Assembly (NCBI GenBank): GCA_016234025.1 | Contig: JACQLL010000004.1 | Coordinates: forward strand, 1-7,822 | Direction: 5' to 3' | Length of the DNA stretch: 7,822 nucleotides | DNA from: Candidatus Pacearchaeota archaeon | GTDB lineage: Archaea > Nanobdellota > Nanobdellia > Pacearchaeales > GW2011-AR1 | Shown here: positions 1 through 4,626 of the stretch, one piece after another | How positions within the stretch are numbered: position 1 is the stretch's first letter | Layout: each line of letters opens with the position of its first letter | Translations under genes and position numbers: made by a program | Notes under the pieces: generated by a model | The model's database searches: none | Told to the model about the DNA's origin: nothing | The model's input: the letters and a program-made list of their open reading frames with translations, nothing else

Positions 1-156
1 ATAAAGAGAACGAAGTTCTCTAATCTTCGCTTCTCACGAAGCTTCAGAAAACCGAAAGATTAAATTGGTGGACTATATCAAAGGAAAATATGCTTTAACT
101 CTTAGAAGGATAGAAAAGTAAAATAATAAAACAGATTGAATAAAAGCAACTTTGCC
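1..156. other. Left-edge stretch without a confident gene
   Basis: No complete gene can be supported here. On the plus strand one frame is open from the edge to a stop at 61-63 and reads as a basic tail (KRTKFSNLRFSRSFRKPKD). A second frame is open from 5 to a stop at 116-118 and ends LVDYIKGKYALTLRRIEK, but a stop at 2-4 precedes it and it has no ATG. Either could be the 3' end of a gene entering from the left, but both are too short to judge. A small perfect hairpin (AGAGAA/TTCTCT, 5-bp loop) lies at 5-21. Confidence 0.3.
109..146 (-). terminator. T-rich termination region after radA
   Basis: Read on the minus strand, the sequence just past the radA stop contains several short T-runs (CTTTTATTC, GTTTTATTATTTTAC, TTTTC) without a strong stem. 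Archaeal RNA polymerase is known to terminate on such T-rich tracts. Assigning it to radA is inference from position. Confidence 0.35.
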
Positions 157-1137
157 TCAATTTTCATCCCTTATCCCTGCTTCTGTCAGGAAGAACTGGC
201 ATTCGTTTTCCGGAAGGTTTGGTGAGTCGATAAGTTTTGCGACTCTGCTTCCTGCTTTGCCTCTCCTTAGATACAGACGATAGGTCGAGGCGTGGGCGAG
301 GATGTTTCCGCCGATTGCCGTCGTCGGGTCGCCGAACATTACAGCGGGATTCGACATGACCTGGTTTGTCACGAAGATTGCGATGTTGTGTTGTTCCGCG
401 AGTTTCATTAAATTATGAAGATAACGATTTAGTTTTTGCTGTCTGTCTGCGAGTTGACCTCTACCCGCGAATTCTGCTCTGAAGTGCGCCGTTAACGAGT
501 CGATTATCATCAGCTTGATTGGCTCTCCGTTTTTTATTAACTCGCTTACTTTGTCTAAAAGAAGGATTTGGTGGTCTGAATTGAACGCCCTCGCGACGAG
601 GATGTTCTTGAGAACTTTTTGAGAGTCTGCGCCGATACCTTCTGCGAGTTGTTTTATTCTTTCAGGGCGGAAGGTGCCTTCTGTGTCGATGTAGACTGCT
701 TTGCCCTCTGCGCCTTTTTGCTCTTTTGGTCGTTGGACGTTTACAGACAGTGTAAGAGCGAGCTGTGTTTTTCCCGAGCCGAATGCTCCGTATGCTTCTG
801 TAATTGCTCTCGTCTCGACGCCCTTTCCTCCGAGAAGATTATCCAGATTTTCAGAGCCAGTTGTTATGAACAAGATGTCCTCTCTTTTTTTAGCGAATTC
901 TTCACCGGACATGAAACCGAGGTTCATCATCGATCTTGCGGACTGAATCGCTTTTCTCGCGACCGCTTCGCCGACGCCGGCCATTTCTGACAATACCGGC
1001 GGAGACATCACTGCTAGGCCCATCAAATCGTAGACGCCTGCCGCTTCAAGTTTTGCCGCGATTCCGGGACCAATTCCCGGGACGTCTGTTAATTTTTTTT
1101 CCTCACTTACACTCTCTGTCTCTTTTTTTGCAGGCAT
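157..1137 (-). CDS. radA: DNA repair and recombination protein RadA
   Basis: This is the archaeal RecA/Rad51-family recombinase, which forms ATP-dependent filaments on single-stranded DNA and carries out strand exchange in homologous repair. At 326 residues it is full length for the family. An N-terminal helix-hairpin-helix domain (about 15-65, DVPGIGPGIAAKLEAAG) is followed by the linker with the polymerisation motif, here F75-M-S-G, and the ATPase core. The Walker A motif is GAFGSGKT at 117-124. Walker B is LMIIDS at 209-214. The VARAFNS segment is at 181-187. The DNA-binding L2 region with the typical GDPTTAIGGNILAHA stretch is at 269-283. The ATG at 1137 is supported by a TATA box about 25 nt upstream, implying a leaderless mRNA. 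It is last in a run of four minus-strand genes, 54 bp after the 119-residue ORF. The FxxA motif has Gly in place of Ala. Identification is very secure. Confidence 0.97.
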   Translation of the reverse strand: MPAKKETESVSEEKKLTDVPGIGPGIAAKLEAAGVYDLMGLAVMSPPVLSEMAGVGEAVARKAIQSARSMMNLGFMSGEEFAKKREDILFITTGSENLDNLLGGKGVETRAITEAYGAFGSGKTQLALTLSVNVQRPKEQKGAEGKAVYIDTEGTFRPERIKQLAEGIGADSQKVLKNILVARAFNSDHQILLLDKVSELIKNGEPIKLMIIDSLTAHFRAEFAGRGQLADRQQKLNRYLHNLMKLAEQHNIAIFVTNQVMSNPAVMFGDPTTAIGGNILAHASTYRLYLRRGKAGSRVAKLIDSPNLPENECQFFLTEAGIRDEN

Positions 1138-1157
1138 GCTATTTTGTAAAGAGATGA

Positions 1158-1166
1158 ATATATAAG
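1158..1166 (-). promoter_or_regulatory. TATA box of radA
   Basis: The minus strand reads CTTATATAT, close to the archaeal TATA consensus, centred 25 nt upstream of the radA ATG. Transcription would then begin at or near the start codon. There is no Shine-Dalgarno sequence in the short gap, which agrees with a leaderless message. Confidence 0.7.
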
Positions 1167-1191
1167 GATTGTGGGAGTTTCGAGCTATTTT

Positions 1192-1551
1192 TTATGTCGA
1201 TTGTCTTTTCCTAATTCTATTTGGCAAATCAAAAATTAAATAATCAAAAGTGTGAAGTCCGAGAGCTGTGATGAAACATTTGTCTGCAAAGTCAAAGCCC
1301 TCAAGTTTGTAATCGGGAGCTAAACATTTTCCCATCAAACCTGCGCAAAATGTTATTAAAGGGACTCCTCTTGAGAACAACATTCTTGCTTGATGTGAAT
1401 TGTATTCTCGCCATTGGGTTCTGTATTCTTCGCACGAAATTTCTTCATAGAGAGCTCTTCTCGCCGTCATTGGTTTCTTTGGGAACGTTTTTTCTAAATC
1501 TTTGCCTGTAATTCTTTCTCCTACTTTATACAAGATGTTCGTCAGTCCCAT
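1192..1551 (-). CDS. Hypothetical protein, 119 residues, possible membrane hairpin
   Basis: I do not recognise this protein. Its N-terminal half (1-60) is charged and probably helical (RRALYEEISCEEYRTQWREY at 31-50). The C-terminal half has two hydrophobic stretches, roughly 62-77 (GVPLITFCAGLMGKCL) and 91-109 (KCFITALGLHTFDYLIFDL), followed by a basic tail (RIRKRQST). That could be a short membrane hairpin or simply a compact hydrophobic core; the stretches are short for confident membrane spans. Four cysteines are present (40, 69, 76, 92). Unlike its neighbours it has no TATA box 25 nt upstream of the ATG. A weaker TTATAG element lies about 45 nt upstream, and a 12-bp palindrome (1612-1623) lies further out. 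A short in-frame relic matching the RPA C-terminus stops on a TAATG overlap with this start. Its conservation beside radA in relatives is not testable here. Confidence 0.7.
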   Translation of the reverse strand: MGLTNILYKVGERITGKDLEKTFPKKPMTARRALYEEISCEEYRTQWREYNSHQARMLFSRGVPLITFCAGLMGKCLAPDYKLEGFDFADKCFITALGLHTFDYLIFDLPNRIRKRQST

Positions 1552-1557
1552 TATTTT

Positions 1558-1576
1558 TTTGCTTCGAGTTCCTTAA
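1558..1576. repeat. 19-bp direct repeat, copy 1 (RPA gene tail)
   Basis: TTTGCTTCGAGTTCCTTAA occurs here and again, identically and in the same orientation, at 2495-2513 inside the end of the RPA gene. On the minus strand this copy reads KELEAK(K)-stop, the same frame as the RPA ending KELEAK(G)-stop, and its stop codon overlaps the ATG of the 119-residue gene. Two stops (TAA, TAG) lie in frame just upstream, so it is not part of an open gene now. Confidence 0.85.
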
Positions 1577-1611
1577 CTTTCTATTAATTTAGCTATAAGA
1601 GTTTTATTGTG

Positions 1612-1646
1612 CTATAATTATAGTTTTAAAAGAAGAGATTTATCTC
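1612..1646. other. Palindromes between the 240- and 119-residue genes
   Basis: Two small symmetrical sequences lie in the AT-rich gap: CTATAATTATAG at 1612-1623 (perfect 12-bp palindrome) and GAGATTTATCTC at 1635-1646 (5-bp stem, 2-nt loop). Either could take part in a promoter for the downstream 119-residue gene (minus strand) or in ending transcription of the 240-residue gene. The sequence does not decide between these. Confidence 0.35.
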
Positions 1647-1696
1647 ATTTTAATTGATTTACAAACTTAACGAATCTTCTTAACTTAATTAGCCTC

Positions 1697-2419
1697 TTAT
1701 TTGTTTTTTGCATAAAATCTCTCGAGCGCGTTTGGCACCTCTGGTGCTTTCCCGACCAAACGACCGTAGTCGCAGTCGAGATAGCTCCTGCCGCCCAGCC
1801 TCGACCCGCAGCCAAGCCTGACAACGTAGAACGCCCTTTCATGCGCTTGGTATAATTTTGACGGTAAATATATACCCATCATTGTTTTATATTCAAATTG
1901 TTTCTTGCCCTCGTAAAATACTTTTTCTATAACCGCGTCTCTAAATGAGGTATCTCTGCCAAGCAACTCGAGTAAAGCAGGATTCTCTCTTGCTTCACCT
2001 TTTCTCATACCTCTGTTAACTATTACATCCTTAGTCAAAAACTCGGCTCCTTGAATCGCTTCGTAAGATTCATGTGGAATTCCTCTGCCGATTAACACTG
2101 TATCTTGATTTACTGCTCTTAATGATTCTGACTCTCTTCTAATCTTGAATCTTCCGTCGGTATATGCTCCTTTAGCTGGAACGACAATTCCTGTTCCAGT
2201 GTCAATCCAGCTGTTCATCCGGTCGGGTTTTTGGGAATTAACTATCCTTTCGAAAACATCTTCTACTTCGACAGGAACTCTCGGAACATCTACAACTTGT
2301 CCATTGGGATTTGTTCCAGAAATCAACAGAGGCATCTGGTCAACATATCTAACTATATTTGCCTCTTCGTCTCGGAAATATCTGTACGGTTGAACTGTGT
2401 CGTTTAGGTCTAATGCCAT
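1697..2419 (-). CDS. Hypothetical protein, 240 residues, soluble
   Basis: I do not recognise the family. The protein has no signal peptide or membrane segment and looks like a mixed alpha/beta cytoplasmic protein. Visible landmarks are a Gly/Thr-rich turn WIDTGTGIVVPAKGAYTDGR at 71-90, an IGRGIPHESYEAI stretch at 110-122, GMRKGEARENPALLELLGRD at 137-156 and a small C-terminal segment with two cysteines (RLGCGSRLGGRSYLDCDYGR, 201-220). The ATG at 2419 is supported by a TATA box 25-26 nt upstream, so the mRNA is probably leaderless and the gene has its own promoter. It sits 68 bp after RPA and 145 bp before the 119-residue gene. The last 130 bp (about 1720-1850) are visibly more GC-rich than the rest of the gene. 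Length, clean reading frame and promoter make it a real gene, while function stays open. Confidence 0.85.
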   Translation of the reverse strand: MALDLNDTVQPYRYFRDEEANIVRYVDQMPLLISGTNPNGQVVDVPRVPVEVEDVFERIVNSQKPDRMNSWIDTGTGIVVPAKGAYTDGRFKIRRESESLRAVNQDTVLIGRGIPHESYEAIQGAEFLTKDVIVNRGMRKGEARENPALLELLGRDTSFRDAVIEKVFYEGKKQFEYKTMMGIYLPSKLYQAHERAFYVVRLGCGSRLGGRSYLDCDYGRLVGKAPEVPNALERFYAKNK

Positions 2420-2440
2420 TATTTTTTGAGAAACCAGAGG

Positions 2441-2448
2441 TTTATAAT
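2441..2448 (-). promoter_or_regulatory. TATA box of the 240-residue gene
   Basis: The minus strand reads ATTATAAA within GGATTATAAACC, centred 25-26 nt upstream of the ATG at 2419. This spacing places the transcription start at the first codon. Confidence 0.65.
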
Positions 2449-2487
2449 CCTTTCTATATTGTTTTCACTTTATAGTTAATTGCTATT

Positions 2488-3423
2488 TTATCCCTTTGCT
2501 TCGAGTTCCTTAATCAACTCATTGGGGTTAACATCTTTGATTTCCTGGACTGTCAGTTCGTTAGTATTTGAGAAACTGTTGAGGCGGATTTGGCCCGTGA
2601 ATAATTTTTCTTCGCCAAGAAGAGAGCGTTTTTTTTCATTGAATTTTTCTATAGAGAATATTTCTTCGTTTTTCAATCCGAGCTTGTTTATTTGTTCTCC
2701 GAAAAGGACAGAGCGAATTGTTTCTGTTCCATCGTCGATTATTAGATTAAGAAGGGCTCTTTTTATTGGTTTTATTTTTCCGTGCGTCTGGCATTCTTCA
2801 TTGGTTGCTTTTTTTCCGCATTGCGGGCAAACTTCAAAATAACGCGGCTCGAAAGTATTGACTATAAATGCCCGAAGCATTACTTCCTCTCCGCTTTTTG
2901 TTTCGCTCAACTTTTTTTCGTGGAAAACTTTTTCTGCGATTACTTTATCTATTTTTTCCTTGCTTTCTTTAATGTCTGAGAAAGAAGACAGATGCAGTTC
3001 GTTGTTTCTTATGCTTCCGTTTGAAATCTCGACTATCGTATTTTCTTTTATTTTTCCTTTTTCTATCAGCGAGATGTGGTTTGTGTCCCAGAGAACTGTT
3101 TTTATGTTAGAAGTCTCGTCAGCGAGAACAAGGTTTGCGACTTTGCCCTCTCTTCCGTTTTTATTGAACTCTCTTACAGGACTTAGTTTTATTACTTTTC
3201 CGATGACGTTGACTTTTCTCATCCCCTGAACTAACTCGGAGATTTTCAGTCGTTCCTGATCAAAGTTGATTCCTAATTCTGCGGCGACGATTTGTGCCGC
3301 CCCTTCTTTTGAAATCAAGCTTGAGAGTTTTGCTTTTTTTGCTTCGACTCTTCTTTCAATTTCTTCTAATTCAAGACCCGATGAACGACATATTCTTTCT
3401 ACTAATTGGGAATAGTTATCCAT
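2488..3423 (-). CDS. rpa: Replication factor A (archaeal RPA), OB-fold ssDNA-binding protein
   Basis: An archaeal single-stranded-DNA-binding protein that coats ssDNA during replication, recombination and repair. The 311-residue protein starts with a helical region (about 1-60, including KEGAAQIVAAELGI at 39-52), as in other archaeal RPAs. A first OB fold follows at roughly 66-150 (VNVIGKVIKLSPVREF..., then VANLVLADETSNIKTVLWD). A zinc finger CPQC-x8-CxxH uses C199, C202, C211 and H214. A second OB-like segment follows (about 220-300), with LIIDDGTETIRSVLFGEQ at 228-245 matching the usual RPA sequence after the finger. It therefore looks like a two-OB-fold variant, shorter than the multi-fold euryarchaeal forms. 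A TATA box lies 25 nt upstream of the ATG. It is first in the minus-strand run that ends with radA, a functionally sensible partner. Its last codons (KELEAKG) are duplicated upstream of the 119-residue gene. Confidence 0.9.
   Translation of the reverse strand: MDNYSQLVERICRSSGLELEEIERRVEAKKAKLSSLISKEGAAQIVAAELGINFDQERLKISELVQGMRKVNVIGKVIKLSPVREFNKNGREGKVANLVLADETSNIKTVLWDTNHISLIEKGKIKENTIVEISNGSIRNNELHLSSFSDIKESKEKIDKVIAEKVFHEKKLSETKSGEEVMLRAFIVNTFEPRYFEVCPQCGKKATNEECQTHGKIKPIKRALLNLIIDDGTETIRSVLFGEQINKLGLKNEEIFSIEKFNEKKRSLLGEEKLFTGQIRLNSFSNTNELTVQEIKDVNPNELIKELEAKG
2495..2513. repeat. 19-bp direct repeat, copy 2 (within RPA 3' end)
   Basis: Identical to 1558-1576. This copy is the living one: on the minus strand it encodes KELEAK near the RPA C-terminus. 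The 937-bp spacing between copies spans the whole 240-residue gene. Confidence 0.85.
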
Positions 3424-3443
3424 TAGTTTTTTAGAGCAGAACG

Positions 3444-3452
3444 TTTTATAAG
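3444..3452 (-). promoter_or_regulatory. TATA box of RPA
   Basis: The minus strand reads CTTATAAAA, centred 25 nt upstream of the RPA ATG, predicting a leaderless transcript. Read on the plus strand the same bases (TTTTATAAG) also resemble a weak TATA box, so weak bidirectional activity is possible. Confidence 0.7.
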
Positions 3453-3453
3453 T

Positions 3454-3546
3454 ATTGTTGTTTTATCTTGAGGTCTTGGTTGTGCTCAGGAACTCAAGCA
3501 CGCCACATACTTTGGCAGGTGGTTCTTGACAACAGTTGGCTTTTTT
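3454..3546 (+). other. Intergenic stretch with folding potential ending in a T-run
   Basis: No ORF is seen here. ATTGTTGT (3454-3461) can pair with ACAACAGT (3529-3536) with one wobble. Inside, TTGG-T-TGTGCT (3476-3486) can pair with AGCACGCCA (3497-3505) around a 10-nt loop, and CTTGAG (3467-3472) alternatively pairs with CTCAAG (3493-3498). A run of six T follows at 3541-3546. On the plus strand this would suit a small structured RNA of about 80 nt starting near 3470, but the promoter evidence is weak and it fits no tRNA or known family that I can name. It may equally be transposon-end debris. Confidence 0.2.
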
Positions 3547-3584
3547 GAAAAAGTCCTCGGGTAAAAGTTAATCTACGCGAGAAT

Positions 3585-3612
3585 CGTGTTAATTCCGAAG
3601 CGAATTAACGTG
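3585..3612. repeat. Inverted repeat upstream of the transposase relic
   Basis: CGTGTTAATTC (3585-3595) and GAATTAACGTG (3602-3612) form an 11-bp stem (nine Watson-Crick pairs and two wobbles) around the 6-nt loop CGAAGC. It lies directly at the start of the transposase-like reading frame, whose GTG is inside the right arm. It could be a relic of element-end sequence or a regulatory hairpin. Confidence 0.55.
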
Positions 3613-3727
3613 AAAAAAGAAGTGAAACTGGATAGAAAAATTAAACGGTTGCTGACAAAAATCTGAGCTCCGCGATTTTTGCGTTGTTTCGGGCCGAAAA
3701 TTTATCATCAAAAAGTCCTTGCGTGTA

Positions 3728-3747
3728 CTACGGCTTAAAAGCCGCAG
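3728..3747. repeat. Small imperfect hairpin in the relic
   Basis: CTACGGCTT and AAGCCGCAG form a 9-bp stem with one mismatch and an AA loop. It has the same stem-CTT/AA/AAG layout and the same following TTTGT as the hairpin at 3780-3799. The in-frame TAA of the transposase relic lies in its loop region. Confidence 0.5.
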
Positions 3748-3764
3748 TTTGTTCGAGATTTTTG

Positions 3765-3820
3765 GATGCTCGAAGTGTTCCACGCACTAAAGTGCGTGGT
3801 TTGTCAGACACTTCGACATC
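3765..3820. repeat. Nested inverted repeat (hairpin within a hairpin)
   Basis: The inner part is a perfect 9-bp stem, CCACGCACT (3780-3788) and AGTGCGTGG (3791-3799), with a 2-nt loop. It is bracketed by GATG-C-TCGAAGTGT (3765-3778) and ACACTTCGACATC (3808-3820), a 13-bp stem with one bulged C. The inner palindrome resembles subterminal hairpins of IS200/IS605 elements. It also reads FHALKCV in the transposase-like frame, so its origin is ambiguous. Confidence 0.65.
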
Positions 3821-3989
3821 AAACAAATTTAATTGAATCTGGTTTTGGAGCAATGAAACTAAAGTACAACGGATTTACCTTACAAAAAATATCTTGGCCA
3901 TCAAAGTTGAAGCATATTGTAAGGCTATTGCATACGATATGCGACTGGCAGGTTAGAGATTTTCAATAGAATCCCTGATAAGGCAAAGG

Positions 3990-3999
3990 TATTTAAATA
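3990..3999 (+). promoter_or_regulatory. TATA box of the Cys-rich protein gene
   Basis: TATTTAAATA is a strong archaeal TATA-like sequence. A start about 25 nt downstream (near 4020) would leave a 5' leader of about 20 nt before the ATG at 4041. That leader contains no clear Shine-Dalgarno sequence. Confidence 0.6.
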
Positions 4000-4040
4000 A
4001 TCCTCCTTAGTTAAAGTGGATAAACAGTAGTTAAAAAAAG

Positions 4041-4409
4041 ATGAAAAATAAACATGTTTGGACTGCAATCATTGCTATTATTTCAGTCTTAGCCGGAGTT
4101 TTGATAGGGACGTCTATTTTCTCCACTATCTCGAGCGATGTGAAGTATTCTCCCAATGCAGCAGAAATAATTGTAACATATCCCTTTGAAACCTCTGAAA
4201 TAGCCAAACAAACTGAAGGCTGTGACTTCCCAGACGCTGCATGGATACGAATTCCATGCCCTTGGGGTAGGAGTGATGGGTGGTGTTGGCGGATTCCAGA
4301 AATAAATGTTGAATGCGACGAAATTATGTGTGACAGGGAAAACTATCACGGATACTGCGTTGACACAGATGAAGATGGTTGTATGGATAGTTGCGTCGAT
4401 CTTCCCTAA
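4041..4409 (+). CDS. Membrane-anchored or secreted Cys-rich protein with calcium-loop motif
   Basis: I do not recognise this 122-residue protein. Residues 1-5 are basic (MKNKH) and 6-30 form one hydrophobic segment, so the rest should face the outside, either anchored or released. The segment has no obvious cleavage site, so an anchor is as likely as a signal peptide. The exported part has eight cysteines (61, 73, 82, 92, 97, 106, 114, 118), an even number suited to four disulfides. The Trp/Pro-rich middle is IPCPWGRSDGWCWRIP (71-86). The C-terminus, DTDEDGCMD (108-116), fits the DxDxDGxxD calcium-binding loop seen in thrombospondin type 3 and dockerin-like repeats. A good TATA box lies upstream. 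The gene stands alone between the transposase relic and the S15 operon, which suggests a lineage-specific or acquired gene. The 261-bp ORF overlapping its 3' end in another frame is less convincing. Confidence 0.7.
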   Translation: MKNKHVWTAIIAIISVLAGVLIGTSIFSTISSDVKYSPNAAEIIVTYPFETSEIAKQTEGCDFPDAAWIRIPCPWGRSDGWCWRIPEINVECDEIMCDRENYHGYCVDTDEDGCMDSCVDLP

Positions 4410-4454
4410 TAAAACAAGAGTATGTTTGCAGAAGAATTCTACTGGCAGTACATG

Positions 4455-4520
4455 TAGAAATTCGTTTCTAGACTTTCTGTTCCGGGATGTTGGCGAATGT
4501 TTTTTTGTTTTCAGTTCTTT
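4455..4520 (+). terminator. Hairpin and T-runs after the Cys-rich gene
   Basis: A 6-bp perfect hairpin, TAGAAA-TTCG-TTTCTA (4455-4470), is followed 30 nt later by seven T (4500-4506) and further T-rich sequence (GTTTTCAGTTCTTTT). T-tracts are the usual archaeal termination signal, and the hairpin may be incidental. The rest of the gap up to 4597 shows nothing else clear. Confidence 0.35.
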
Positions 4521-4597
4521 TGCAAGAGAGAAATATGCACATAGAAGAAGCGATGCCGATGGTTGAATGATTTTCAACAGATCCAACAACCAAAATG

Positions 4598-4605
4598 TTT
4601 TTAAG
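4598..4605 (+). promoter_or_regulatory. TATA-like box of the S15-RecJ operon
   Basis: TTTTTAAG is centred 25-26 nt upstream of the ATG at 4627. The position, matching the other promoters in the window, is the main reason to prefer this start over the in-frame ATG at 4567, which would lie upstream of the promoter. Confidence 0.55.
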
Positions 4606-4626
4606 GGCGGGTTGCTGGGAAAGAAA

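Larger units (their letters stand above)
3610..3969 (+). pseudogene. Decayed DDE (IS5-type) transposase fragment with internal deletion
   Basis: Three blocks in one plus-strand frame together resemble a transposase. From GTG 3610 it reads VKKEVKLDRKIKRLLTKI, then TGA at 3664. Next comes GPKIYHQKVLACTTA and a TAA at 3736. After that, KPQFVRDFWMLEVFHALKCV (3739-3798) is like the N-terminal 'SYRDFVEWLEVFHALK' region of archaeal IS5/IS4-type transposases. It is followed almost at once by NLIESGFGAMKLKYNGFTL and a hydrophobic helix ending HTICDWQVRDFQ (3826-3966, stop 3967). That is like the C-terminal part around the last acidic residue of the DDE triad. The roughly 150-250 residues that normally separate these parts are missing, so the gene looks internally deleted as well as nonsense-mutated. 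Family assignment rests on remembered sequence patterns, not a search. No clear terminal inverted repeats or target duplication were found. Confidence 0.5.

Noticed and set aside
619..990. Plus-strand ORFs across radA (619-990, 701-946, 936-1157)
   Set aside because: They are antisense shadows of the well-supported radA gene.
2145..3229. Plus-strand ORFs over the 240-residue gene and RPA
   Set aside because: They are antisense to clear minus-strand genes, rich in Phe/Ser/Leu, and have no domains.
3467..3540. tRNA-like segment containing GGTTCTTGAC
   Set aside because: No seven-base acceptor stem, no TTCRA T-loop and no sensible anticodon arm can be formed.
3728..3820. Complete IS200/IS605 element judged from the hairpins
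   Set aside because: No TnpA or TnpB reading frame is near, and the main palindrome also encodes FHALKCV in the IS5-like relic. Hairpins alone do not establish the family.
4306..4566. 86-codon plus-strand ORF overlapping the end of the Cys-rich gene
   Set aside because: The first 100 bp are in another frame of a better-supported gene, the rest shows no domain or hydrophobic pattern, and no TATA box is suitably placed.
4567..4626. Upstream in-frame ATG as S15 start
   Set aside because: It would lie upstream of the TATA box and add 20 residues with no likeness to S15.
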